NCBI GenBank assembly: GCA_002501855.1 | Contig: DAOM01000191.1 | Location: 1 to 12,615, forward strand | Length of the DNA stretch: 12,615 nt | Source: Candidatus Nitrosopolaris nunavutensis | GTDB lineage: Archaea; Thermoproteota; Nitrososphaeria; Nitrososphaerales; Nitrososphaeraceae | Reading direction: 5' to 3' | Part shown: in pieces, positions 1 through 6,475 of the stretch | Numbering within the stretch: position 1 is the first letter of the stretch | Layout: every line of letters begins with the position of its first letter | Position numbers and translations under genes: made by a program | Notes under the pieces: model-generated | Seen by the model: the letters and a program-made list of their open reading frames with translations, nothing else | Told to the model about the DNA's origin: nothing | Database searches by the model: none

Positions 1-807
1 GGGTTTATTCTAGGTCCTGCACTAGCTGGAATTTTAGGGGGAACTATCTATGGAGCAATATTGCCAGTTCTAGCAGCATTAATTCTATCTTTGGTCACGT
101 TAATCGTAATAGGCTTTCTGTTAAGAGAATCCAAGCCCTCGTCAGAAGAAATATTAGTTCCGGAAGAAGGAACCATCAGAAAAGTTTTTTCGCAGGAATG
201 CAGGGAGCCATATTCGACAGTAAACACTGAAAAACCTAGATTGCGAGATGTTTTCAAACTAAAACATATTTCTTTTTTACTTATATTATATTTTTTGATA
301 TTTCTTGGATTTAATATCTACTATGCTGCCTTTCCGACTCATGCAGCTAATGATCTAAAGTGGTCAGTAACACAGTTGGGAATATTTTATGCAGTATTAA
401 GTGGAATAATGGTTTTGATCCAAGGTCCTGTTTTACGTAAAGCATTAAAAAAATTCTCAGAGGAAAAATTAGTCATCATTGGTAGCATTATTTTAGGTAC
501 AAATTTTATTTTATTTGTATCAAATAATATTGTCTCAATCGGCGGCGCTATAATACTATTTGCAGTAGGTAACGGTCTTATGTGGCCCTCTTTCATGTCC
601 ATATTGTCAAGACGCGCAGGATCAAAACTTCAAGGAGCAGTACAGGGCGTTGCAGGTAGTTTTGGAGGCCTGGCGAGTATCGTTGGACTAACTTTGGGTG
701 GATTTTTGTATAATTCAATTGGGGGAGCTACTTTTCTAATTAGCGCTGGAGTAATATTGGCTGTTTTTGTCATGTCTTTTCGACTATTGAAAAAGAAAGA
801 GGCTTGA
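1..807 (+). CDS. MFS transporter, C-terminal part (5' end outside window)
   Basis: The frame is open from the first base, so the gene starts upstream; 268 residues are visible, where a full 12-helix major facilitator has about 400. The first residues, GFILGPALAGILGG, look like the glycine/proline-rich motif C at the end of helix 5 in drug:H+ antiporters. A charged cytoplasmic loop follows (about residues 42-90), then roughly six hydrophobic helices with small-residue motifs such as GNGLMWPSF and GSFGGLASIVGLTLGGFLY, ending in a basic tail. This fits the C-terminal half of an inner-membrane proton-driven efflux or uptake transporter. The substrate cannot be told. A TTG at 61 is not the real start because coding sense continues upstream of it. 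The family call is firm; the subfamily is not. Confidence 0.9.
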   Translation, partial: GFILGPALAGILGGTIYGAILPVLAALILSLVTLIVIGFLLRESKPSSEEILVPEEGTIRKVFSQECREPYSTVNTEKPRLRDVFKLKHISFLLILYFLIFLGFNIYYAAFPTHAANDLKWSVTQLGIFYAVLSGIMVLIQGPVLRKALKKFSEEKLVIIGSIILGTNFILFVSNNIVSIGGAIILFAVGNGLMWPSFMSILSRRAGSKLQGAVQGVAGSFGGLASIVGLTLGGFLYNSIGGATFLISAGVILAVFVMSFRLLKKKEA

Positions 808-828
808 TCTGGTAATTTTGTAAGTCAA

Positions 829-840
829 ACCCTTTTTAAG
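829..840 (+). promoter_or_regulatory. TATA-like box before the 875-1122 remnant
   Basis: The sequence CCCTTTTTAAGT lies about 35-45 nt upstream of the ATG at 875. That is a plausible archaeal BRE/TATA position with a short leader. It suggests the broken frame downstream was once expressed. Confidence 0.35.
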
Positions 841-874
841 TCAACGTGGGCATTTAGTGCCAATAGAGTGAAAA

Positions 875-1122
875 ATGACAAAGCGAAAATCCCAAATTAA
901 TTGTGCATATGCTGGGTTGCAAAATTGGGTCAAATTTGTCTCTCATACCACCGAACTAATTTGAAAGCAGACGTCGTGGAAGGAAGAGGACTCAGAATAA
1001 CTATTACTAGTCCGCAGAATAACTATTACCGCCAAAAATTATCAGAATTGGCTCAAATATATTATGAGAAGCTGGTTAGTCAGTGCATGAAGAGTAGTTT
1101 ATACTCAATAACACTCCTTTAA
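875..1122 (+). pseudogene. frameshifted small protein gene (remnant)
   Basis: An ATG at 875 opens a 29-codon frame (begins MTKRKSQINCAYAGLQNWVK) that stops with TGA at 962-964. A second frame, already open from 901, carries on from that point with protein-like sequence (KADVVEGRGLRITITSPQNN, then YYRQKLSELAQIYYEKLV) to TAA at 1120-1122. The two pieces read as one soluble alpha/beta protein of about 80 residues if a one-base indel near 955-965 is corrected. No family is recognised. It is either a recent pseudogene or a sequencing error. Neither half alone looks like a complete protein. Confidence 0.45.
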
Positions 1123-1143
1123 GAAAAGAGTTTACACATGAAA

Positions 1144-1160
1144 GGGGGGGCTTAATCCCC
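1144..1160. terminator. possible G/C hairpin between convergent frames
   Basis: A G7 run followed by CTTAAT and CCCC can form a four-pair GC stem. It lies between the ends of the plus-strand remnant (1122) and the minus-strand ORF (1165). No clear T-run follows on either side, so terminator function is weakly supported. Confidence 0.25.
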
Positions 1161-1164
1161 GATA

Positions 1165-1347
1165 TTACTTGGTCGTGAGCTTCCTGACAATAGTGCTGGT
1201 GAATTCTCCCACATTCTCTCTTCTGATCACGCCCATGACAAAGTTGGATTTGTCTCCCCCTCTCCATTCTAATGCTATTTCTTTGAATATTCTCTTACAA
1301 TCTAGGTTAAGCATATAAGAAGCCATGATGTGCATTTGAAATTTCAT
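1165..1347 (-). CDS. hypothetical 60-residue protein
   Basis: The ATG at 1347-1345 gives MKFQMHIMASYMLNLDCKRI and ends with TAA at 1167-1165. A TTG four codons further upstream is possible but has no advantage. The middle and end (ALEWRGGDKSNFVMGVIRRE, then TSTIVRKLTTK) have the charged/hydrophobic alternation of a folded small protein. There is no membrane segment, signal peptide or known motif. A TATA-like CGTAAAATG lies about 30 nt upstream. I do not recognise a family. The overlapping minus-strand frame 1076-1267 has a worse composition and is ignored. Confidence 0.45.
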   Translation of the reverse strand: MKFQMHIMASYMLNLDCKRIFKEIALEWRGGDKSNFVMGVIRRENVGEFTSTIVRKLTTK

Positions 1348-1382
1348 AAAGGGTCCCAATAATCTGTAATGTTCATTTTACG

Positions 1383-1484
1383 TTGAGTAACAGACTCGAG
1401 GAAATATACAGTTGGTGGCAGTCAACGGTTTATATGAAGCATCAGGAAAAATCAGAACCGATAATCGAACAGCTTGCTATGTAA
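1383..1484 (+). CDS. possible 33-residue small protein or fragment
   Basis: A TTG-started frame encodes MSNRLEEIYSWWQSTVYMKH followed by QEKSEPIIEQLAM and TAA. The composition (acidic helix, WW pair, no long hydrophobic run) is protein-like. The start codon is weak and no Shine-Dalgarno is seen. It could be the tail of a decayed gene. No family is recognised. Confidence 0.25.
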   Translation: MSNRLEEIYSWWQSTVYMKHQEKSEPIIEQLAM

Positions 1485-1533
1485 CAGACATACAAATTTC
1501 TATATCGGTACTCAGTTCATCTATATTTGAATC

Positions 1534-1986
1534 CTAGAAAAACCGAAAGTCTTCTTTGACTGTTATCAGTACTACATGTGTATTTGTCCTATCAACATAT
1601 GGCAGCGCTAAATCTTTTTTTACAAAATTGCTAAGTTGAGTTCTATTCTTAAATTTTGCAATTACTATCATGTCTGTTAAACCTGTGATATCATAGACAG
1701 CACAGACGTTTGGGAACTTGGCAATGTGTTTTTCAACTTCTGCTATCTTTCCTTTAACAGACGTGACCTCAATAATTGCAGTTAGATCGTAACCTAGTTT
1801 CTCATGATCTAATATAGCTGAATAAAATTTGATAATGCTATCTTTTTCTAGCTTTTTTACTCTAGCAAGCACTGTAGGAGGAGAGACGCCTATTTCATCA
1901 GCTATTCTTCTATATGAAAGTCTAGCATCTGAAAGCAGCTTTCCGAGTATTTTAACATCTGTTTCGTCCATTGCTATTAAATTCAT
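1534..1986 (-). CDS. Lrp/AsnC-family transcriptional regulator
   Basis: From the ATG at 1986 the protein is 150 residues (MNLIAMDETDVKILGKLLSD). A second ATG five codons in (1971) is an equally good start; the TTG at 2016 is less likely because it falls in the promoter repeats. Residues about 6-55 form the family's winged helix: DETDVKIL, then the recognition region IADEIGVSPPTVLARVKKLE. Residues about 70-145 form the AsnC-type ligand-binding (RAM) domain with the usual GLTDMIVIAKF and a TNTHVVLI strand at the end. Such proteins act as octameric or dimeric DNA-binding sensors of amino acids. Here the gene is divergent from glutamine synthetase with about 105 bp between them, so control of glnA and of itself is likely (inference). 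Confidence 0.92.
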   Translation of the reverse strand: MNLIAMDETDVKILGKLLSDARLSYRRIADEIGVSPPTVLARVKKLEKDSIIKFYSAILDHEKLGYDLTAIIEVTSVKGKIAEVEKHIAKFPNVCAVYDITGLTDMIVIAKFKNRTQLSNFVKKDLALPYVDRTNTHVVLITVKEDFRFF

Positions 1987-2017
1987 TGACAATTGACAAA
2001 TAAAAGGTATTGTCAAT
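1985..2017. promoter_or_regulatory. TGACA/TGTCA repeats before the lrp-like gene
   Basis: ATTGACAAT (1985-1993), ATTGACAAA (1992-2000) and the inverted ATTGTCAAT (2009-2017) lie just upstream of, or overlapping, the lrp-like start. Closely spaced inverted TGACA/TGTCA words are a plausible autoregulatory operator for an AsnC-type protein. The spacing and role are not demonstrated. Confidence 0.5.
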
Positions 2018-2044
2018 AAATACTTATCATATATTAATATAATA

Positions 2045-2063
2045 CCTATAAAATGTTATATCC
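2045..2063 (+). promoter_or_regulatory. TATA region of the glnA promoter
   Basis: CCTATAAAATG followed by GTTATATCC lies 29-47 nt before the ATG at 2092. The first would put transcription start near 2075. The second would give an almost leaderless mRNA. Confidence 0.5.
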
Positions 2064-2082
2064 TACTAAATCCATATACTAG

Positions 2083-2097
2083 TGTCAATCGATGACA
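2083..2097. promoter_or_regulatory. TGTCA-N5-TGACA inverted repeat at the glnA start
   Basis: TGTCAATCGATGACA has five-base arms that are exact inverted copies around ATCGA. It uses the same words as the repeats before the lrp-like gene. The right arm overlaps the ATG at 2092, so a bound regulator would sit over the transcription/translation start and repress. Confidence 0.5.
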
Positions 2098-3642
2098 TTT
2101 AGTAGAAGGAATTCCGCATTAGAACCGGAAGAAAAAGAACAAGGAATTGATGGCATAACAATGATTATAGATACAGGTTACATTCAGTTAAGGTATACTG
2201 ATGTCCTCGGCAAGTTTCTAGCAAAGTACGTGTTCGAAAACAAAGAAACTTTTGATAGCTTTTTTAAATGTGGTATTGGAGTAGATGGTTCGTCTATTAA
2301 AGGATTTGCAAGTATCGATGATTCTGATCTGCTACTCGTACCAGACAGGTCTACTGTAAGGATCTTTCCTCCGTCGTTATTATCAGCATCGCCACCCCCA
2401 CTATCTTCGAATTACAATAACAAGCTATTTGCAGTTATCGCGGATGTATATCAGGGTTTCAAGAAAGGCAGGTTGGTAAGAGATCCCAGATATGTATCAC
2501 AACGCATGGAAGCATTTCTAATAGAAAATAATCTAACCTGTCAAATGGGCCCTGAAGTTGAGTGCTTTGTATTTGACAGTATCATTTTTAATCATAATAA
2601 TAATAATCATGATCTTAACGGTGATAAATCTAATGATAATAGTGAATATCATGAACCCAAAATTTTATCAGTAGAGGGATACGGAGGTGATGGCTGCAAG
2701 TACCCAATTAGAAGGAAGGGTGGATATGATGCACCTCCATTTCAAGATTCTTTGCTAGAATTTAGATTTGATGTTGCTGAGATTTTACGAAAACACTTTT
2801 CTATAAATGTTACAAACCTAAACCACGAAGTAGCAAGTTGCGGTCAGATAGAAATTAACTTTATGCATAGTGCGCTTACAAAGGCTGCAGACAGTGTTCA
2901 GATATACAAGGACGTTGTAAGGAATGTCGCAAGGAAGTACAATAAAGTAGCCAATTTTATGCCAAAACCACTTTTTGATAAAAATGACCCTTTAAATGGT
3001 GGTGATAATGGTTCAGGTATGCATACTAGTATTAGTTTATGGAACGAGTCATCAACTACTAACATCTTCTATGATAGTGATGATTATTACGCTGAACTAA
3101 GTCAAATTGGAAGATATTTTATAGGTGGATTAATTGATCATGCTCATTCCTTAGCTGCGATTGTAGCTCCAACGATAAACTCATATCATAGACTGATTCC
3201 TGGTTTTGAGGCTCCAGTCTATATTGCCTGGGCAAAAGGAAACAGGTCTACTGTCATACGTATACCTATTAATGAAAGAAATAATGCTAAATCAAAACGG
3301 ATTGAATTCAGAGCTCCTGATCCAGCTGCTAACCCATATCTGGCATTTTCAGCAATAGTCTCTGCAGGGCTTGACGGCATCAAGAAGACGATAGATCCTG
3401 GGAGTCCAACAGATGAAAATATCTACAAGATGTCCGATGCTAAAAGAAACAGTTTAGGAATAAAATCACTCCCAGGAAGCTTAGAAGAAGCACTCGAATC
3501 ATTGAAGAACGATTCAGATTACTTAAAGAGATGCTTTCACGACGAATTACTGGAGACTTATATAGTGCTCAAATACGAGGAATTAGCAAAAGCTAGAGAT
3601 ATATCGATTGCACAAGAGCTTATGCTTTACTATGATGTCTGA
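2092..3642 (+). CDS. glnA: glutamine synthetase type I, divergent
   Basis: Makes glutamine from glutamate, ammonia and ATP in the cytoplasm. Signature blocks in order: DGSSIKGF (65-72), GPEVECF (153-159, both metal glutamates), GGYDAPPFQD (210-219), NHEVASCGQIE (244-254), MPKPLF and GDNGSGMH (290-311), NSYHRLIPGFEAP (363-375), NRSTVIRIP (384-392), RIEFRAPDPAANPYLAFSA (403-421), and the C-terminal LYYDV. It is 516 residues, against about 440-475 for the family. The extra length is a 24-residue N-terminal stretch before a second ATG (2161), a serine/proline loop (94-110), an Asn-rich insert (about 164-190, with NHNNNNHDLNGDKSNDN) and about eight residues (DKNDPLNG) before GDNGSGMH. The usual GMHxHxS is GMHTSIS, so the second ATP-site histidine is serine. 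The adenylylation motif is not conserved. It is probably active or a regulatory paralogue. Confidence 0.95.
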   Translation: MTFSRRNSALEPEEKEQGIDGITMIIDTGYIQLRYTDVLGKFLAKYVFENKETFDSFFKCGIGVDGSSIKGFASIDDSDLLLVPDRSTVRIFPPSLLSASPPPLSSNYNNKLFAVIADVYQGFKKGRLVRDPRYVSQRMEAFLIENNLTCQMGPEVECFVFDSIIFNHNNNNHDLNGDKSNDNSEYHEPKILSVEGYGGDGCKYPIRRKGGYDAPPFQDSLLEFRFDVAEILRKHFSINVTNLNHEVASCGQIEINFMHSALTKAADSVQIYKDVVRNVARKYNKVANFMPKPLFDKNDPLNGGDNGSGMHTSISLWNESSTTNIFYDSDDYYAELSQIGRYFIGGLIDHAHSLAAIVAPTINSYHRLIPGFEAPVYIAWAKGNRSTVIRIPINERNNAKSKRIEFRAPDPAANPYLAFSAIVSAGLDGIKKTIDPGSPTDENIYKMSDAKRNSLGIKSLPGSLEEALESLKNDSDYLKRCFHDELLETYIVLKYEELAKARDISIAQELMLYYDV

Positions 3643-3854
3643 GCAAAATATCGTGTAGCATATCATTTATGAGTATAACCTTTGGACCACCTTAATTTGA
3701 CTGTGCTGCTGTAATCAAAGGAGGATACAGAAGAGGAGATTCTGTCAAAAGCAATCCAATATATTTTACTAATATATCTATAAAACACAGGATCGATTCA
3801 TGACTAGTTTTGTATTCCGATTTGAACCCCTGGCTTACAAGGATTAAGTTCTAT

Positions 3855-4199
3855 CTATTGTTCATTGTTCACGGAGTTGGCGGGTTCTGCTGATAGGGTG
3901 CAGTCTCTTTTGTGCTTAAACCTCAAAAGATCCCAAACACGTTCTTTCTCATCTTCACTAACCTCGCACTCTATTTTTACAAGTGTTTCTCCATTTCTAT
4001 CGACATAGCTTGTGAATTCGCAACAATTAGATGCATCTCTAAGAATCTCATGAAGGTCTTTATCTAGTAATGGGGTGTTCTCTGCAGATGACAATATTTC
4101 TACCCTTACTGGGCTCCTAGTTGACAAGCTATCTTCATTATCTAGTATTGTCTTTATCACCAACTTTGTTTCCATGTACTTGGTTGATTTCTCTTCCAC
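3855..4199 (-). CDS. hypothetical 114-residue protein, second gene of a pair
   Basis: A GTG start (4199) follows the upstream gene's TAG by only 7 nt, so the two are probably co-transcribed; an ATG eight codons in (4175) is the alternative. The protein is soluble and acidic, with a mixed alpha/beta pattern (METKLVIKTILDNEDSL, then VRVEILSSAENTPLLDKDLH) and a CC pair near residue 58. The C-terminal half is a strand (VKIECEVSEDEKERVWDLL) followed by a basic, Cys-containing segment. No known domain is recognised. Pairing with a small membrane protein suggests a membrane-associated role, but nothing in the sequence says which. Confidence 0.65.
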   Translation of the reverse strand: MEEKSTKYMETKLVIKTILDNEDSLSTRSPVRVEILSSAENTPLLDKDLHEILRDASNCCEFTSYVDRNGETLVKIECEVSEDEKERVWDLLRFKHKRDCTLSAEPANSVNNEQ

Positions 4200-4206
4200 C
4201 CTTTAC

Positions 4207-4383
4207 CTATATTCTATATCCTCTTTCTGCTGTCATGACCATTTTCACTTGCTTAAACAGACACGGCTTTATCGTCTTATCTGACAGTCTGCAGGCTGTA
4301 AAATGCCAAGCTATCTCGAGTGCAAGGTAGGTTATTGCGTAACCTATGATGAAGTACATTGCAAGACTTATGTTTTCCAACAT
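4207..4383 (-). CDS. small membrane protein, 58 residues
   Basis: Starts MLENISLAMYFIIGYAITYL at the ATG 4383-4381 and ends with TAG at 4209-4207. One hydrophobic helix (about residues 5-25) is followed by a histidine/cysteine-containing stretch (AWHFTACRLSDK) and a basic tail (KPCLFKQVKMVMTAERGYRI). This is a single-pass, tail-in-cytoplasm arrangement by the positive-inside rule. A strong TATA box lies about 23 nt before the ATG, implying a leaderless mRNA. The downstream 114-residue gene begins 7 nt after the stop. The family is not recognised, but codon structure, promoter and spacing make it a convincing gene. Confidence 0.65.
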   Translation of the reverse strand: MLENISLAMYFIIGYAITYLALEIAWHFTACRLSDKTIKPCLFKQVKMVMTAERGYRI

Positions 4384-4400
4384 ATCCTGTATTATGGTTG

Positions 4401-4412
4401 AATTATATAAAG
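4401..4412 (-). promoter_or_regulatory. TATA box of the 58-residue membrane protein gene
   Basis: On the minus strand this reads CTTTATATAATT, centred about 23 nt upstream of the ATG at 4383. That is the position expected for a leaderless archaeal transcript. Confidence 0.6.
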
Positions 4413-4460
4413 CTCTTGATGAAAATATTAAACACTTACAATACTATTAGGATAAACAGA

Positions 4461-4476
4461 CTTAACAACTGTTAAG
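4461..4476. repeat. inverted repeat CTTAACA-AC-TGTTAAG
   Basis: Two perfect seven-base arms are separated by two bases, about 50 nt upstream of the TATA box at 4401-4412. It could be a regulator site for the minus-strand pair 3855-4383. Confidence 0.45.
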
Positions 4477-4490
4477 AAATTCTCTTGAAT

Positions 4491-4528
4491 AAGAAACTTT
4501 ATTTCGCATCTGAGAAGAAGAGTTTCTT
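4491..4528. repeat. inverted repeat AAGAAACT ... AGTTTCTT
   Basis: Eight-base perfect arms (4491-4498 and 4521-4528) enclose 22 nt. A second, overlapping pair, GAAGAA/TTCTTC (4514-4519, 4524-4529), shares the right arm, so two alternative hairpins are possible. Confidence 0.4.
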
Positions 4529-4537
4529 CAGAGTGTG

Positions 4538-4553
4538 ATGAGAATATTCTCAT
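4538..4553. repeat. perfect 16-bp palindrome ATGAGAATATTCTCAT
   Basis: This is an exact palindrome with no spacer, in the gap between the end of the 4631-4927 gene and the promoter of the 4383 gene. It is typical in size and symmetry of a dimeric regulator site. Confidence 0.5.
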
Positions 4554-4630
4554 TCTAAAAGCATTAAACATCTAGAGTATGAAGGAATGGACATGCTACG
4601 TCAGGAGTTAGTTGACCATTTTGCGAATCG

Positions 4631-4927
4631 TCACATAGTAACTTCTATTTGTCTTGCACCAACTTGGTTAACCATGTAAAAATCATTGGCTATTTGAATA
4701 ATATCTCCTGCAGCTATTCTGCTATGACTTCTTTTTTCCTTTACTGGTATTCCAAAGGGTCTTTCTTCTCTAAATTTTAGCCACACTCTACCTACATTAA
4801 GAATATTTTTAAACTCGCATTCCCAAACTAAATCGTAGATAGTATCTAATGCCTGTCTGCTAATTTTATTACCTTTAAGAATAATTTCAGGATCAATCTC
4901 TCTGCAGAAGTAGACTCTTACTTTCAT
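4631..4927 (-). CDS. conserved-looking 98-residue protein, YodL-like C-terminal motif
   Basis: I take the ATG at 4927 (MKVRVYFCREIDPEIILKGN). The longer TTG start at 4993 would add residues encoded by palindromic promoter DNA. The middle is helical (ALDTIYDLVWECEF), followed by GRVWLKFREERPFGIP and then KRSHSRIAAGDIIQI with FYMVNQVGARQIEV. The order 'aromatic helix, RSxSxxxGDIIxI, xFYxVxxxG' resembles the short YodL-type modules found in bacterial mobile-element proteins (SLSVGDVVxI...yyVxxxGF). That resemblance is from memory and its function is obscure. No membrane segment or signal is present. An AT-rich 17-bp palindrome lies 43-59 nt upstream. Confidence 0.7.
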   Translation of the reverse strand: MKVRVYFCREIDPEIILKGNKISRQALDTIYDLVWECEFKNILNVGRVWLKFREERPFGIPVKEKRSHSRIAAGDIIQIANDFYMVNQVGARQIEVTM

Positions 4928-4969
4928 ATGTAAAAGCAGCATGAAGGTATGACAAGGATATGATATCGT

Positions 4970-4986
4970 ATACATATCATATGTAT
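4970..4986. promoter_or_regulatory. palindrome ATACATAT-C-ATATGTAT upstream of 4927
   Basis: Eight-base perfect arms surround one base. An overlapping second inverted pair, ATGATAT/ATATCAT, lies at 4960-4966 and 4974-4980. Being upstream of the ATG at 4927 and TATA-like, it may be promoter, operator or both. Confidence 0.45.
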
Positions 4987-5152
4987 TGCCCAAATTTGGA
5001 AGTTACCAATGTTTTCTCGAAAAGTAATATAACGTAAAACAATGAGAGTAAAGTAGAAGTTCATTGGAAAACAAAGTTAACGATTTCAATTTTAATCATC
5101 ATAGACATAATCTAATGATTATCGTTGTAAATAAGTATCTGTATATTCTTCC

Positions 5153-5698
5153 CTATAGCTCCGCAAACATTTGATAATACCCATTTGCAATCTTATCTCT
5201 AAAGCTCTCTTCATACTTGTACAATACGGCTTTCACAAGATTATTGTTTACAATACTATAAAGCTGGTATTCCTGTCCATAAGTAATCGATATTATTCCG
5301 CCATCAGAAAGTCTCTTGAGATGCCAAGAGGAAGTAGATGGTGCCTTCTTAATATGTTCAACGATCTCTCCGAAAGTGCATAGATCATGCTCAAGTATAA
5401 AAGATACTATTTGTCTTGAAACATTGTTCCTGACACATCCTAGGATATGTGACTCATCTGCTGAAATGTTGAGAGGGTAATATCTGGTTCTTCTGCCATC
5501 ATGTCTGTCGACTTTTACTTTATGTGACTTTTCAAGGATCTTTAGATGATATTCAAGTCCACCATTCGTTAAGCCAGTCAGCCTGAGAAGCTCCCTATAC
5601 CTTATGCCTGGACTTTTATCAATCTGTTTTAGAATTAAGGCTTTACTACGATGCCTTGAATCAGTGTAAGAATCCGTAGGCTCTGTTTGCAACTCCAT
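5153..5698 (-). CDS. tandem winged-helix transcriptional regulator
   Basis: 181 residues with two winged-helix units. The first, about 18-77, has KALILKQIDKSPGIRYRELL, LTGLTNGGLEYHLKILEK, and a wing with DGRRTRYYPL. The second, about 91-150, has RQIVSFILEH, FGEIVEHIKKAPSTSSWHLK and a wing ending EYQLYSI. A helical tail (ESFRDKIANGYYQMF) follows. This is the ArsR/MarR-like 'two wHTH' layout common in archaea; no metal-binding cysteine cluster is visible. The ATG overlaps the upstream gene's stop (TAATG), with GAGGGTGG just before it, so the two are translationally coupled. I infer that it is the DNA-binding half of a membrane-linked regulatory pair and may bind the palindrome at 6227-6245. Confidence 0.85.
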   Translation of the reverse strand: MELQTEPTDSYTDSRHRSKALILKQIDKSPGIRYRELLRLTGLTNGGLEYHLKILEKSHKVKVDRHDGRRTRYYPLNISADESHILGCVRNNVSRQIVSFILEHDLCTFGEIVEHIKKAPSTSSWHLKRLSDGGIISITYGQEYQLYSIVNNNLVKAVLYKYEESFRDKIANGYYQMFAEL

Positions 5699-6162
5699 TA
5701 TTTTTCCACCCTCAATACGCCCAATCCAAAAAGGGCCAACATAGCCAAAAGGAGAATATGTGGTAGTTCCCTATAGGCCATAGGAATCATTATTCTACTA
5801 CTGCTGTCGATTATTTGAAGTAAAAATATCGATTCAACCACTAGAAGCGAAAGAAAGGCAATTGATGTATACAATATCTTTATACTTCCAGTTCTCCTGT
5901 AGGTAAGAATCGAGACTACAATAAGAAAAACAGATATTATGATACTGGCTACATGGAGAGAAATCCGGTAAACGAAGACCGGGTGGTTAATATACGGAAG
6001 AATAGCTGATGGTAGTAGTACAGCAATAGTCAACACTGATATTATTAGAAATAGCTTGGGTTTGCTAACCATGACTCTTTGTATCTTAACCGAAGCTGAT
6101 TGCAAAGCAAGGTATGACCTATAAATGATGAGAGAGTAAAATGGCATAAATAGCTTCAACAT
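5698..6162 (-). CDS. four-helix membrane protein coupled to the winged-helix regulator
   Basis: I choose the ATG at 6162 (154 residues) because the TATA box at 6191-6202 leaves no room for the GTG at 6186. After a basic segment (KIQRVMVSKPK) come hydrophobic helices LFLIISVLTIAVLLPSAILP, a second with SIIISVFLIVVSILTY, then YRRTGSIKILYTSIAFLSLL and a final HILLLAMLALFGLGVLRV. The 'SILTYRRTGSIKILY' link between helices recalls small membrane proteins encoded beside wHTH regulators in other archaea. Its TAA overlaps the regulator ATG by one base. Probable role: membrane sensor or anchor for the regulator (inference). No catalytic residues are seen. Confidence 0.75.
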   Translation of the reverse strand: MLKLFMPFYSLIIYRSYLALQSASVKIQRVMVSKPKLFLIISVLTIAVLLPSAILPYINHPVFVYRISLHVASIIISVFLIVVSILTYRRTGSIKILYTSIAFLSLLVVESIFLLQIIDSSSRIMIPMAYRELPHILLLAMLALFGLGVLRVEK

Positions 6163-6190
6163 TGAATGTGCGGTCTGATTAGCCACTAGA

Positions 6191-6202
6191 AGGATATAAG
6201 AA
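6191..6202 (-). promoter_or_regulatory. TATA box of the membrane protein/regulator pair
   Basis: TTTCTTATATCC on the minus strand is centred about 35 nt before the ATG at 6162 and only about 10 nt before the GTG at 6186. This supports the ATG start with a leader of roughly 9 nt. Confidence 0.5.
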
Positions 6203-6226
6203 AATATGATTATTATTACTTTTGCA

Positions 6227-6245
6227 GTACATTCGTCGAATGTAC
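6227..6245. promoter_or_regulatory. 19-bp palindrome, site 1
   Basis: GTACATTCGTCGAATGTAC has perfect nine-base arms around a central T. It lies 25 bp upstream of the TATA box of the 5153-6162 pair. A 15/19 identical palindrome occurs at 7376-7394, so this is likely a regulator-binding site. Confidence 0.65.
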
Positions 6246-6348
6246 AATATACTTTTTACGGTATATTTCTTGTATGATAAAGCGATGGGGGATCTGAGGT
6301 CACAGCGATTGTTTTTCATACTTGGCTAATAGAAATGCGCTTCCTACC

Positions 6349-6447
6349 TTATGAAACGAAAGCTGCTATATCCAATATTTCGAATTTCGCTATTAAATCA
6401 TAGAATACGATAATATCCATATTAGTCGCCATATTCATGTTCTTCAT
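6349..6447 (-). CDS. possible 32-residue ORF after the PsbP-like gene
   Basis: The ATG at 6447 lies 29 nt after the PsbP-like stop and reads MKNMNMATNMDIIVFYDLIA then KFEILDIAAFVS and TAA. The composition is plausible and it would share the transcript. Frames of this length arise often by chance in AT-rich DNA, and no ribosome site is visible. Confidence 0.2.
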   Translation of the reverse strand: MKNMNMATNMDIIVFYDLIAKFEILDIAAFVS

Positions 6448-6475
6448 TTCAAATTCCTGTTTCTGCAGCAGCGTT

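Noticed and set aside
1457..1509. ACCGATA ... TATCGGT inverted repeat
   Set aside because: Seven-base arms 39 nt apart are within chance in AT-rich DNA and not tied to a promoter.
2581..2650. AAT-rich run in glnA as a possible microsatellite or CRISPR-like repeat
   Set aside because: It is an in-frame Asn/Asp-rich coding insert with no regular unit or spacer structure.
4075..4330. Two overlapping 69-residue plus-strand frames
   Set aside because: They are antisense to the convincing minus-strand pair (58- and 114-residue genes).
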